A stretch of 64,000 nt of DNA. Origin: Odobenus rosmarus divergens. Its lineage: Eukaryota; Chordata; Mammalia; Carnivora; Odobenidae. This document shows positions 24,190-35,491 of the stretch, piece by piece. The number at the start of each line of letters is the position of its first letter. The first letter of the stretch is position 1. The notes below the pieces were generated by a model that worked only from the letters and a program-made list of their open reading frames with translations, did no database searches and was not told the DNA's origin. The translations under genes and the position numbers were made by a program. Location of the stretch: assembly GCF_000321225.1 (NCBI RefSeq), contig NW_004451013.1:725890-789889 (forward strand). The letters run 5' to 3'.

Positions 24190-25110
24190 ATAAAAAGCAT
24201 ATAACCATTAGAAAGACAGGGTCCCTGCATTTAAAGGGCTCTGTTTACTGGGGTTGACAAACAAGTATCTGAGAAATTTTAATTCTTACTAGATTGTTGT
24301 GTTATAAGAGAAGAATAAGCAAACTGCTAGGGACCTGGATGGCAAAGATGATAAATTCTTCCCAAGCATTCAAAGAGGATGGATCGTGATGTGAAAAATG
24401 ATTAGGTTTTCCCAATGCATAGAAGGTAGCAGTGGTTACCCATTCAAAGGAAATTTTCTGTGAGAAATATAGACTATTTGGAGATAGCCAATGGTCTAGT
24501 CATGCTAGAACATGAAGTATTGAAGAAAAATAACCAATGGGGCAAAAAATGAAGGGATTGGTGCCTTGCTAAGGAATTTCGATGTCATTATCTGTAAAAT
24601 GTTATCACCAAAAATGTTTTCCAGCATCTGAGTGGTTAGCTCTTTATACCTGTATTTTAAAAGAATAATGCTAGCAATATAAAGAGGGTGTTTTGGAGAT
24701 AGAATGAACTAGTTCCTGGAAGCTTAGCAGATAGCCCCTTGGAATAAGTTAGGGCATCTGACAATTAGGACCTGAACGACAGAATGAATGGTGTAGATAG
24801 ATAGACCTTGCAACTGGTGTGCATAGAGGACACATTCCAAAGACATTTCAAAGATAAATTTGAGAGGATTTGGTTGATTAGATTTAAGGGGTCAGGAGAG
24901 GTCAGAGTCAAAGATGACGGAAGTTTGCTAGCCTGTGTGCCTGGGAGGAGAGGGGCCCCATTACTGGAGCACGGGAACACAGAGGAGCAGCCGCTCTAGG
25001 GCCGGGGTGGAGAGATAATGAGTCCAATTTGGAACATCTTGGGTTTTGAGTGTCTATGGGCCAGGAGTGCTTCATATTTTCTAAATATAAAAGGGCTTTG
25101 GGGGCAGTCA
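24190..25110 (-). repeat. L2 LINE, minus strand, diverged
   Basis: Starts with 'agacagggtccctgcattta', the usual reversed L2 phrase. Later 'ggatttggttgattagattt', 'gtcagagtcaaagatgacgg', 'gagtccaatttggaacatct' and 'tgggttttgagtgtctatgg' fit the more 5' part. The element appears gapped and boundaries are rough. Confidence 0.5.
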
Positions 25111-26695
25111 TCTAAAATAATTGTAATATTTTAAAATATAATTCATAAATGTCACCCTGATGTAAAAATATTTAGCAACTCACATCATTAGCTCACAAAC
25201 CATGCTATTTCCAAGAGGCCTATGTATACACTTTAGGTCTAAGGTGTAAAAGTCTATCCATTAGAGAATGAGGCCCAGACAATTACATTTGATTTGACCT
25301 ACCTCCTTGTACATTTTGGAGACAGAGATTAAAGAAAGAAAATATTTTTTTCTCTATTTTACTATCAAATATTTTGGATATCTCTTATCTATAGATAATT
25401 GGTTTTTCAAAAATAAGATTTAGACAAAAAGGTACAAAGAAAAGAATCCAGTAGCTTTAACTAATGGAAATAGAATGAATTACGTATTTTAGTAAAGACT
25501 ATTTCTTTTAAAATGTCTAAAATCAAACAAAAGTGCTCAGAAATCCTTTCCATTAAATTACTATATTCAGCCTTCTAATTATGACTGCTAGGTATTTGGA
25601 TTGGATTGCAGGACAAAATAAACAATAGGATTAATACTAAATTACAAATCCATTTTATATAGTACTATTGGATTTGATTAAATCAAGGGTGCTTTAGCAA
25701 TTAGTAAAAGGACATATAAGATGTTACTAGGCAAACAGTCTGTAAAGCATACTAGCAGGCTCTTAAAACTGGGAGCTAGAGTAGAAATTAGCTGTTAGTT
25801 ATTTAAGGTCTGTTTTCTCACATGCTCTTCACTTCACCCAAGTACAAAACTCTCTAGAATATTCAACCAATTTGATACACATAGTAAATGACTCATCATC
25901 AACTAATCAGTACTTTCTACTTTCTTTCTTAGAACTTTGTGATTCACATAGAATGCCTGGGGAGCATCATGGACCAGTGAGGGAATAGCTGGGAATGTTA
26001 GTAGTAGAGAAACTTTTATCAGTGGAGGTTTGTTGTTTGCCCTTGCTATTGTAGGTCGAACATTTCTCTATCTCTCCAGTAAACTTAAGGCAGAAGGATT
26101 CCTAGTCCGATAGTTAAAAGATGCTTAGCTCCTGGAGCTCACTAAAATAATATTCTTCCTGTATAAGGTAGCATAGTTTATTTGTGTAGATTAAGTCTTG
26201 TTTACACTCAATGTTTAAACTCATTACAAAAGAGTCTTAAACTCTTTAAAAAGCCATTTCTGTCAGCAAAGAAAGTTTGTCTAGGTGTCAGCATATCTGA
26301 GCAGAGGGAAATAACTACTCCAGATGTGTGCTCTAGAGCTTCTACAGGAGCATCACTGGGCAAGGAGCTGGACCTTGAAAGATGCAAAGAAACTGACTCA
26401 CATGGATACCCAGGCCAGCTCCATTTTGCATGAACTAGAGTCCTGGGAATCTAAGTGGGCAGAAAACAATCATTTCTTTATTTCCTTCTTTTTGTTTGGT
26501 TTTCCTGTGTGGTCTCAGTTTCAGTGAGAAACTAGTAAGGAAAAGAAACAGAGGAAACATTCTGCCTCATCAACAGTGTTCAGTGTAAATAGTTAAAGCA
26601 CACTGAATATAATATTGCAGCTTAGTTAAAAAGTTTTTACAGAAAACTCTAAAATTCCCATGGAAAGTAGTGACATTGGCACAGCCAATTCTCTT
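25111..26695. other. Unique AT-rich sequence
   Basis: No gene. Overlapping short open frames at 26182-26527 in two plus-strand phases contain no recognisable domain. Confidence 0.5.
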
Positions 26696-26711
26696 AGAAA
26701 GCTTTTAACAC

Positions 26712-27113
26712 TGTTGGTGGGAATGCAAGTTGGTACAGCCACTTTGGAAAACAGTGTGGAGGTACCTCAAAAAAATAAAAATAGAGCTACCCTATGACCC
26801 AGCAATTGCACTACTGGGTATTTACCCCAAAGACACAGATGTAGTGAAAAGAAGGGCCATATGCACCCCAATGTTCATAGCAGCAATGTCCGCAATAGCC
26901 AAACTGTGGAAGGAGCAGAGATGCCCTTCAACAGATGAATGGATAAAGAAGATGTGGTCTATATTTACAATGGAATATTACTTAGCCATCAGAAAGGATG
27001 AATACCCAACTTTTACATCAACGTGGATGGGCCTGGAGGAGATTATGCTAAGTGAAATAAGTCAAGCAGAGAAAGTCAATTATCATACAGTTTCACTTAT
27101 TTGTGGAACATAA
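26712..27113 (+). pseudogene. L1 ORF2 C-terminal fragment
   Basis: This is the 3' end of the L1 second open reading frame, whose full product is the endonuclease/reverse transcriptase that drives target-primed reverse transcription of L1 and, in trans, SINE RNAs. Only about 133 codons survive, starting inside the frame at the truncation point and ending at a TAA at 27111-27113. Visible landmarks are the C-terminal cysteine-containing segment (CWWECKLVQPLWKTVW) near the start, LPYDPAIALLGIYP, STDEWIKKMW and a YTMEYY-like FTMEYYLAIRKDE block. The frame is unbroken, which with the intact duplication suggests a recent insertion. Endonuclease and catalytic reverse transcriptase domains are absent, so the fragment cannot be active. 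There is no promoter or native start codon; TTG/ATG starts within it are incidental. Confidence 0.93.
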
Positions 27114-27382
27114 GGAATAGCATGGAAGACATTAGGAGAAGGAAGGGAAAAATGAAGGGGGGTATCGGAGGGGGAGGTGAACCATGAGAGACTATGGATG
27201 CTAAGAAACAAACTGAGGGTTCTAGAGGGGAGGGGGATGGGGGGATGGGTTAGCCTAGTGATGGGTATTAAAGAGGGCACGTATTGAATGGAGCACTGGG
27301 TGTTATACGCAAACAACGAATCATGGAACACTACATCAAAAACTAATGGTGAAATAATGCAATATATGTTAAGAAAAAAAAA
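27114..27382 (+). repeat. L1 3' UTR copy A with A-rich tail
   Basis: Starts right after the ORF2 stop ('ggaatagcatggaagacatt'), contains the G-rich polypurine segment and 'ggagcactgggtgttatacg', and ends in an A run at about 27372-27382. Unlike copy B, it lacks the usual 'gatgtaatgtatggtg' terminus, which is replaced by 'gtgaaataatgcaatatatg'. Confidence 0.85.
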
Positions 27383-27387
27383 AAGAA

Positions 27388-27662
27388 GAAGAAGAGAGCA
27401 GGAGGGGAAGAATGAAGGGGAGTAAGTCGGAGGGGGAGACGAACCATTGGAGACGATGGACTCTGAAAAACAAACTGAGGGTTCTAGAGGGGAGGGGGGT
27501 CGGGGGATGGGTTAGCCTGGTGATGGGTATTAAAGAGGGCACATTCTGTGTGGAGCACTGGGTGTTATGCACAAACAATGAATCATGGAACACTGCATCA
27601 AAAACTAATGATGTAATGTATGGTGGTTAACAATAAAAAAATTATTAAAAAAAAAAAAAAAA
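27388..27662 (+). repeat. L1 3' UTR copy B with A tail
   Basis: Second, directly repeated copy of the G-rich 3' UTR, from about 27398 ('agcaggaggggaagaatgaa') to an A run ending at 27662. By eye it differs from copy A at roughly 20 of ~195 aligned bases, so it is not a fresh local duplication. Confidence 0.85.
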
Positions 27663-27724
27663 CACTAATGGTGTACTGTATGGTAACTAACATAACATAA
27701 TAAAATTAAATTAAATTAAAAAAA
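27663..27724 (+). repeat. L1 3' terminus copy C
   Basis: Only the last ~60 bases of the L1 3' end ('actaatggtgtactgtatgg', 'taactaacataacataataa') followed by an A-rich tail that adjoins the right duplication. Confidence 0.8.
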
Positions 27725-27871
27725 AGAAAGCTTTTAACAGAAGGAGATATGCTTCTATAAAGTGAATAAGGTAGTTGTCATTGCTCTTCCTCTGTAGACA
27801 GATTCGGGTCTCTCCCAGGTAAAAATGTTCAAGACTCTTAGTGTACCGCCTTTGTGGATTATTACCAAATC

Positions 27872-28114
27872 TCATAGGCCTTTCTTTTTCTTTCTTTTCC
27901 TTTTTTTAAGATCTTATTTATTTACTTGACAGAGAGAGAGAGAAAGAGCACAGGCAGGGGGAGCAGCAGACAGAGGGAAAGGGAGAAGCAGACTCCCCAC
28001 TGAGCAGGGAGCCCGATGCGGGGCTTGATCCCAGGACACTGGGATCATGACCTGAGCCCAAGGCAGATGCTTAACCGACTGAGCCACCCAGGTGCCCTTC
28101 ATAGGCCTTTCTTT
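27872..28114 (-). mobile_element. Can-SINE with perfect 16-bp TSD
   Basis: TTTTTTTAAGATCTTATTTA tail complement, GAGAGAGAGAGAAAGAGC, GAGCCCGATGCGGGGCTTGAT, head GAGCCACCCAGGTGCCC. TCATAGGCCTTTCTTT is identical at 27872-27887 and 28099-28114. Sequence is close to consensus, so probably recent. Confidence 0.96.
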
Positions 28115-28196
28115 ATCTGTTTTTAATGCTTTATTTTTGTTTGTTAGCAAAACATATGTGAAAACCTGTGAAGCCATGTAACCATGTATTTTTGAT

Positions 28197-28385
28197 CGGG
28201 ATTCAAATTTCAACTCCTTTCCTTTCTAGTTGTAAAATTTGGGCTACTCGTTTAACCTTCTCAGCTTCCGTTTATTGATATCTAAAGAAGCATGGCCAGT
28301 GTACCTCCCTCGTAGGGCTGTGGTGAGTCTTCCATGAAATGAGCACTGCAAAGTACTTATCATGCTGAGATATTGTTCCTTTGTC
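28197..28385 (+). repeat. MIR SINE
   Basis: 'cgggattcaaatttcaactc' (B-box region), 'tactcgtttaaccttctcag' and 'tacctccctcgtagggctgt' followed by 'aaatgagcactgcaaagtac' match forward MIR. Confidence 0.75.
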
Positions 28386-28763
28386 AGTGTGATCATTCCT
28401 TTTATTTATATCCATTTCATAGTTATTCTGTGACCTCTTGGGAATGCAGCAAGTAGGTCAATGATGACTCTCCACTTAGATTGCAGCTATCGACTATTGC
28501 CATTGACCAGTGGTGACTCTGTGTGCTGGCATGTCTGGAAGATGCTAACTATGACACAGATTCCCAAAAGATCAACAAAAATTTGTTTTGTTTTGTTTAC
28601 CTTTTAAGTTCACTGCTACAAAGGGCTCAGCGAAAAGGGCCAGGCATTTGCACTTTGATACATTTTTTCTGAATTCGGTTCAAAAAGTCTAGGTAAGTGC
28701 AAAGACTGAAAAGACAAATACTGGAATCAACTTGTATTTCCTTTTGCTTACTACCCTTCTTAC

Positions 28764-28969
28764 CGAGCCATCAAGTGGAGGCAGATAGGAGGGCTGTCTA
28801 CAGATCCATTTGACAGGCAGAGGTGTGGTTTTCCAGTTCTTGCTGTGTCCTGGACAACACATTCCTGTTTTTCTAGGCCAGTCCAGCCAAGAGAGGGACA
28901 GAGACCGTGTGGCCACATTGGGCAGGAGGCTGCACAGGGGCTGTCTCTGAATCCTGACAAGCTGAATCA
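28764..28969 (-). other. Exon-like segment, unidentified
   Basis: Read on the minus strand, a pyrimidine-rich acceptor TGTCCTTCCCCTTGCAG ends at 28970 and a good donor CTCG|GTAAGA lies at 28763, framing 206 bases of higher GC content than the surroundings. Two of the three minus frames are open across it. One reads ...LSLSWLDWPRKTGMCC..., the other ...DSPCAASCPMWPHG.... The second is Cys/Trp-rich and vaguely thrombospondin-repeat-like, but I cannot place it in a family. 206 is not a multiple of three, so it would be a phase-changing exon. It could be a non-coding RNA exon, a dead exon or chance. No matching neighbour exon is certain; the next candidate on the same strand is near 32.1 kb. Confidence 0.3.
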
Positions 28970-29689
28970 CTGCAAGGGGAAGGACACTTATTGAATTTAT
29001 AGAACTTTTGTAATTATTTGAAATTGTTTTACTATGTTCAGTTATTACTTTCATCATATATAAGCCATGATCCTATTACATTTAAGTACTACTGTAAATA
29101 TCAGAGCCGTTAATTTTAAACTTGGGTATATTGTTTTATTGCTGAGTCCTGTCTGTTTGCTGTCTTCAAAGATACTTTTATAATGTATTCAATTAAATAT
29201 TTTGTTTATTCAAAAGAAATCCAATAAAAATTTCTGATTTATTCAATCAAAATATCGATTAAGTGCCAATGTGGACTCAGCAAAAGTAAAGACTCATAAC
29301 TACCCAGATGGGCCTCTTGTACTGCGGACCCCATAAAGTGTGGTTCTCCAATAAACACCTATTATTTTGGTAGAGAAAATGGTACTTTATTAGTTTCATT
29401 ATGCCATTAGAACACTACTTGTTAAATGGTTAACTATGAATTTTATGAAATAATCCATAAGCATAAGTAATATGGAAGATTCATATTTACCCACACATGT
29501 CAATTTGTTCCTTTTGTTTTTTGTATGGCAAAAAATAATTAAGCGATTTGTTAAAATAACAAAAATATTAACCTGCCCATTTATCTTCCCAATAATATTT
29601 TTTAAGTTAAGGTGTTCTATTTATACATAAATTTTATACTTAAATAATAAACTGTCTCAGCTTCACTGATTTGGTATAGCACAATGTTG
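28970..29689. other. Unique AT-rich spacer
   Basis: No gene or repeat recognised. Confidence 0.5.
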
Positions 29690-29945
29690 AATAGCACCAT
29701 ATTCAAAGTCAGATCGGACTATGTTCCCATTTTTATACTCCAGAGTTGTCCACTTAGTCTTTGCATGGTTTTGTGTATGAAACTAAATCATCTACACCTC
29801 GGTCTTCTCATCTGTCTAAAGAGATCCTAATAATCCCTTCCAAAATAGGGTTGTGGTGAGGAGGAAACGGGATAAATGCAGTAAATAATTCAGTGCTGAG
29901 CTTGGCACATAGTGAATAGTCAGAAAATATTAACTGTTGTAATCA
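29690..29945 (+). repeat. MIR SINE
   Basis: 'cctcggtcttctcatctgtc', 'gggttgtggtgaggaggaaa' and 'cagtgctgagcttggcacat' followed by 'gtgaatagtcagaaaatatt' match forward MIR closely. Confidence 0.8.
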
Positions 29946-31799
29946 AATGCGTAGGCATTTTCTAGTGAGTACATATCTAAAGGGGTTGTTTTCACCTGCA
30001 TATTGTCATAGAAAGCAAAGTTCCACCAGTAGCTAATTTCTTGGGGTAGTCCTTAAACACCAATTGCTCTAGAAATCCACTAAAGGATCATATTGGTACC
30101 ATGTGCCTTGGTTCTTGATTTTGAAAGCTGCCTCATTTAGGGGAAAGGAGGAGGAGGGAGAGGGAGAATATAAAGAGAAGAAAGATGGGGAAAAAAGAGA
30201 AGAGTTTTCTGTTCCTTCTTGGGTACAATGTTAATTTTGGAGAACAGTTTGAAAGACGTGAAACTTTCTTTGCCATCCTTATACATCGACTTTTCATAAA
30301 GGCTCACAAAGCAAGCTTTTCCAGTCTGTAGCATGGACATTCTCTAAAAAAAAAAAAATTAAGACATTTCACAGTAATTCTATTACAGTAGTAGAAACAT
30401 CAGAAAGCGATAAAATAGAGAAATAGGAAGGCTTGTTTATTTATTCTTTGCTTGTATTTATTTCTAACTTGAGTGTTGCTTTTATGTAGGATGTTTTTAC
30501 ATTGGAGACTTTCTGTACTTAAATTTATAAAGTTGTATGCATGGTGTGTATTTGTGTGTGTTTTATCTTCCAAAATTTTGCAAGGTCCTTATAAGAAAGG
30601 TATTCTGAAGTCATCTTTATCAATAAAGGTTATAATAAAGCTATCTGGAATATACTTAAATGGAGAAAATATATTCGCTTAGGTGAATGTTGAATTATTT
30701 TTATAAAAAATTCATGTGGAGTTTTTCCTTTATTAATCTGCTAGCACACAAAGGATAAAAACCTGTGACTTACAAATTAAATGCAGAGAGGAATCCATGC
30801 AAAATGAGAACAGAAGTTGCAGACCTGGATGGTAGGTCTATACATATGGAATAAGTGCTGTCCTGAAATGTCCAGAGCATGAATTTCTCCACATTAAACC
30901 CTTTGTCTTTCATTCTGTTTACTGGACCGAATGCATTTTGCCAGGGGCAGAAGAAAAGCCATAAAGAAAACAGATCCTGTCTCAGATCATGATGTCAATT
31001 CCTTACTCATCACCCAATCTACTTCCTAATGTCCCTCCTCTTCTTCCCTAAACGGACACCCTGGGGGTAATGCCCTTCAAAGAGACGGCAGACAGTTTCC
31101 AGGGAAGCTTCTGGAAGAGCCTCCAGCCTAATTAGGATGAAGATAATTTCTTGTCCTGGCCCTATTTTCTTTCTGACCCTCAACCTAGTCCCCATCTGCT
31201 GTCTTTCCAGAGATCATGAGAGACTTTTGTCTCTCCCCTAGAGCGGATTCTCCTTTACTCCATATATTCCCAGAGGTGGGGGTGGGTATAATATTCCTGC
31301 AGCTGAAATTTACCTAGGAATTGTTCATTTAGAAACAGAAAGAGCAGCAAGGCTATTCTGCTAGTGGGCATCGAAGCTTAGAGTCTTTCTGTTCCCTTGA
31401 AGATCATTCATTTGGCCCTAGGAAACATTCCACAAATGCAGAGTTAGGGTAATGCATGCTTGAAACTACACTCTTGATTTATAAATCCCATAACACAAAA
31501 TGCTGTACACAAGGTCACGAAGCAAAAATCCTACATGGACACATAAAATACTCTGGCTTTATTTATTTAAAGAATTAACCTTTCTCTTACCGACAGCTGG
31601 AATTTCTATCAGTTCTACTTAACTAAGGGATTTCGTATGTAATTGCCACATTGCCCCACTCAAAAAGAGACACTATCAATTCACTCTGTAGCCTCCAGTT
31701 GGTTCTGTCACAAAAATAGGACCCTTGGCTGCTTTTGCTTCATTTTAACAAGTATTTGTTAATTTTTATAATTTGCAGAGTTTAAAGAACAGCAGTTCT
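29946..31799. other. Repeat-poor unique sequence
   Basis: No gene or interspersed repeat recognised in 1.85 kb beyond a 12-A run at 30347. Short open frames near 30137-30682 carry no recognisable domain. Confidence 0.5.
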
Positions 31800-32350
31800 G
31801 TTTGTGTAAATCACAAGATTTAATTAGAGAAGAGGAAGCCAAATGGTGCAAATAAAAGTCTGTGCATAATAAAATATTAATTGCCTTTAAAAATACAATA
31901 GCGCTCCAATATTCTATTACACTCCAGTGGAAAGTGCCGCAAGCCACAGAGCACGGCGCGGCACTCGGCCTGTAATCATGGTGGCCTTGGAAAGCCTTTG
32001 GCGACCGGAAAGGCTGCGGCCACCAACCGCCTCTGATGCATCACTGATGAGGGGGCTTGAAGTCTCGCTTCTGTTGGGGTCTGGGACATTTCCCGCATCC
32101 TCGCTGTACAGCCTTCTGATCTTTCGAGCCTCTTCCTGCACATTCCTGAAATCTGGAGTGCGGGGAAGAATTTAATGTGTTAGGGTTTTTGCTAGGAAAG
32201 AATTGGTTGGAGGAAAGGAAGCTAAAGCGAAAGACACATAGAGGAGGTCTTGTTTTGGTTCTGCCGTAGAGGGGTTGCCTCATTCATAGGCCCTGGGACC
32301 GTGGGTGCGTAGCTTCCCCTCACGGGGCCTCTGAGTCTTCACCGGTACAG
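31800..32350. other. CpG-rich island in an AT-rich landscape
   Basis: From about 31925 the sequence turns GC-rich and carries roughly 17 CpG in ~420 bases by eye, the densest in the window. Immediately to its left (31815-31910) lie homeodomain-like sites (TTTAATTAGAG, ATTAATTG) and TGCAAATAA. The combination suggests a regulatory element, a minor CpG-poor promoter or a coding exon. Confidence 0.45.
31917..32145 (-). other. Exon-like open segment, unidentified
   Basis: On the minus strand a plausible acceptor (TTCTTCCCCGCACTCCAGATTTCAG) ends at 32146. The following frame is open for 75 codons to TAA at 31917, reading NVQEEARKIRRLYSEDAGNV... then a Ser/Arg/Gly-rich stretch. The start is charged and looks protein-like. 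I do not recognise the protein, no strong donor is visible, and the opposite strand is also open (82 codons, 31927-32175), as GC-rich DNA often is. It could be a terminal coding exon, an alternative exon, or non-coding conserved sequence. Confidence 0.25.
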
Positions 32351-33054
32351 CAAAGAAGGGGAAGAGCTCAAGGTCCCTTTGATTTTTGAATCATTTCTCA
32401 TAGTCTAGTTAGTATCTCTTTTCAGGATTTTCACGGGAAGGTCAATGTAGAATAAAAATAAACAATGTGTTATCTGACAATAAAATGTACTTTCCAAATA
32501 GAGCTTACAATAAATATATGTAAGATCTAAAGTAATACCTTGTAATTTAGCATCATGTTTTATAGTTTCAAAGATCTGTTTCATGTATATTATTTATTTG
32601 ATTATAACAATTCGATTTCTAAAAATCTCATAGGGTTAAGTAATATTCTGTGTGAGAGGAACGTGCAAAGTTTAATGCTGAATAAGTATCGTATTATTAG
32701 AGCCAACAGATTTAGTTTTTTAAGGAAAATGAGCACAGAGAAACTTAAGTTAAAAGCTGAAATCTGTATTAGATTCCTATGTTATATCTTATGTTTATTT
32801 TAACATACCATCTGAGCAAACTTTAGGCTTATAGGGTGGCCAATGATGCCTTGAAATAAATTCCTTCTCATTTTGCACTGGTATGTGGGGGTGAAGGGTG
32901 GGGATCCATTTGACCCCAGTCTCTGCTTGCTCCCCTCAAAGTGGAGCCAGCCAGTACATTCACAGCCTACCCTGGGTCCTAAAACTGAGTTGGAGTGTCC
33001 AGGCAGAATTCCTTACTTAAGGAAGAGACCTACCTATCAGAAGTAAAAACAGAG
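32351..33054. other. Unique AT-rich spacer
   Basis: No repeat recognised. An 82-codon open frame at 32555-32803 (plus) is AT-rich and featureless. Confidence 0.5.
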
Positions 33055-34990
33055 GAAACTCACACCAGAGACATGTCCTTCTGTCTTCAAGATGAACTGA
33101 AAGACAAAGATCACTAAGCATCTGGGGAAAACAAGCAACACAGAAAAGAGAAACAGCAAATAAAGAAATGAGAAAATTTGCTTCATAGGAAACAGATAAT
33201 TCACAGCACAGAGTTTTTAGAGATTCCTTACTTATATTCTCAGAGATATTGAAGAAGTTATGAGGCTATTTAAAAAGATTAAAAAACATGAAAGAGCTCT
33301 TAAGAGATTAAAATATGAAAGCTGAAATTAAAATAAGCTAACAGAAGTAGAAAATATTAATAGACAATATTCACATAACACTGGCCTTGTGCAGGCCCTG
33401 TTTTATGCACTTTACATGTATTCAGTTATTCAGTCCTCATAACACTGAGATGAGTATACTTTTACAGCTGAGAAACCTTAGTGGTTAAGTAACACATATT
33501 TCCCAGCCCAGTAAGTGGCAGAATTGAGATACAAGCTCAAGTAACAAAAAACCTGCTTCCAAAAGCTGGCAGTTATGCAGTCAACTCTATTTTTTCCCAG
33601 AAGGAAAAAAAAAAAAAAAAATGAAAAGTTCCCAGAGGGAGAGAGAAACAAAAAGTCATTTACAGGTTAGTAAAAACCAGAGAGGTATCCAGACTTCTTT
33701 TCAACTCTGCGATGAGCCAGAAAGCAAAAAGGCGCTCACATTCTGTGATCAAATGGTTTTCAATCCAGATTTTATATCAAACCAAGCAATCAACCACATG
33801 TGAAGACAGAATAGAGGCCTTTTATGACATTCATGAACTGGAAAAATTGATCTCTCCAAAACTTCTCCCAGGAAGTATCTGGAGGTCTGCAAAACGAAGA
33901 AGTAAAACAAACAAACAAAAAAAGGATGCATCCGATACATAGGATCAAGGAAATATCTGACACAACTAAGGGGAGGAGAAGGAAGAAAGAAAGGAACTCC
34001 CAGGAGACTGTATGCAGCAGTCTATGAAATAAATTAGTTCCAATGGGAGCAGGAAGTAAGAGGTTCTGGATAGTGATGAACAGGGAAAAAAAAAAAGGCG
34101 AGAAAACAAAAAGTGGAGTTTTGGGAAAAAGTGAAACTATGAAGAAGTTTCACTATAACATAAAATGTTATAAAATAAAAATAATTTTAGCAGCCCTCAA
34201 AATAGCAGAAATGGGTTCAATGTGTTTGAAATATACACTAAACTGAAAAGTGGCATAATTCTTGGAAACTGAAGGAGTATAAGAAAGGAGAATACACTGG
34301 ATATTGATCTTCAGAACATTCCCTTTACAATAGCCCAGGGGTGATGGAATTGGGCCATTGATCCGAGAGCACCACTGCCTGGGCCAGCAGTGGACAAAAT
34401 GCACACAGCCATAGTCACATCTGACCTGGTTCTCAAATTTCAAATCAACAGCATTCATGGAAGACTTCCATGTGTTTTCAGTGTAGATTGTAAATATGGC
34501 CTACATTGATCCATAGCATAAATGTTATCATGTGTGTAGCTGAGAGAAGGTGTAATGAAAAAGAGCATTAGGGAGAGGTGGAGGAAAATGTAGAAGTGTT
34601 AAAATACTTACCTGACAAAATGGAGAATCAAGAGACACTTTTCAAAGTCACTGAAACTAGCAACTGGGGTTTAAAAGGTATCTAGTAGGGGAAGTTAAAA
34701 TAAAACTGATAATTATCAACCATAAAGAGAAGAAGAAGAGAGGGCAAATGAATTAGATCTTCCTGTATAAGAGGAAGTATATAGACACTTTCCGCTATGG
34801 TGTTTACGGAAGTAGGCACTAGAAGAGCTACTTTTAGAGTTACAGGGAGTGGAACTACAGGTGGTAAGAGGTAATAGGGACATTAGTTTTCACCATAAGC
34901 TTCTGTGCTCTTTGTTACGCTGTGCAGGTGTTATTCTGATAAAAGGAAAATTTTAAAATATTATAATATTTTTGAGGTGATAAGATACGC
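33055..34990 (+). repeat. Old L1 (L1ME/HAL1-like) 3' region, split
   Basis: First piece 33055-33356 has 'aaagagctcttaagagatta', 'aaatatgaaagctgaaatta'. The second piece from about 33546 has 'aatggttttcaatccagatt', 'caagcaatcaaccacatgtg', 'agacagaatagaggcctttt' and 'cccaggaagtatctggaggt'. These are ordered landmarks of an ancient L1 ORF2-distal/3' region. A MIR and an A run separate the pieces. Decay is heavy with many stops. The part from 34250 to 34500 does not obviously belong and may be another insertion. Confidence 0.55.
33357..33545 (-). repeat. MIR nested in old L1, minus strand
   Basis: 'ttttatgcactttacatgta', 'ttcagtcctcataacactga', 'ttttacagctgagaaacctt' and 'cagtaagtggcagaattgag' match reversed MIR from end to end. 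Confidence 0.8.
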
Positions 34991-35491
34991 TAATTCTCAT
35001 TTCCTAGTTTTCTAAATCTAAGGACTTTTTAGTGTGTCAATTTGTGATCAGACATGAAAATAGAACAGGAAGTGTATTTGCATCAATGTAACCAGAAGGT
35101 CCGATTCCTTTGAGAGTTGGCTCGTGGATCCCACGGATAAATTCCAAAGATAACACATGATGATGGGGCCAGTGTCTCTTTATGATGTGGGTCAGTATGT
35201 TGTCAGTATTGCATTGTAAGCATGACATATAATTCCATGCATAGTACATTGAATAAAAGGGCAAGTTTTTAATCTTCCAAACGAGTCCCAGATACAAAGA
35301 AAAGGCTGATGCCTCCAGTTGAAGGCATTTATTTCTTTTAGTTTTGAGCGTGTGCTAACACGAGATGGGAAGAAGGTGTGGTAAAAGGAATCTTTAGCAA
35401 AGAACTAGAAGACATGGGCCCTGACTGACCACCATGTGGTGTTAGCCAAGGCTCTGTGCCATTTTTTGTGAGGGAGTTTTCTCATCCACAT
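34991..35491. other. Unique spacer
   Basis: No gene or repeat recognised; an 86-codon minus open frame at 35037-35297 has no recognisable motif. Confidence 0.5.

Larger units (their letters stand above)
26696..27739 (+). mobile_element. Young 5'-truncated L1 with 15-bp TSD and three 3' ends
   Basis: LINE-1 body from 26711 to 27724. It holds the last part of ORF2, a G-rich 3' UTR, an A-rich tail, a second copy of the UTR with its own A tail, and a third short UTR terminus ending in (TTAAA)n-like A-rich sequence. The whole is bracketed by AGAAAGCTTTTAACA at 26696-26710 and 27725-27739, identical in both, so one target-primed insertion event frames the structure. Severe 5' truncation is typical of L1. 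Confidence 0.95.

Noticed and set aside
26712..27113. Functional reverse transcriptase gene
   Set aside because: Only the C-terminal part of L1 ORF2 is present; endonuclease and catalytic domains are missing.
27391..27640. G-rich repeated units as a possible tandem satellite or CRISPR-like array
   Set aside because: They are two copies of an L1 3' UTR with A tails; no spacer-repeat periodicity.
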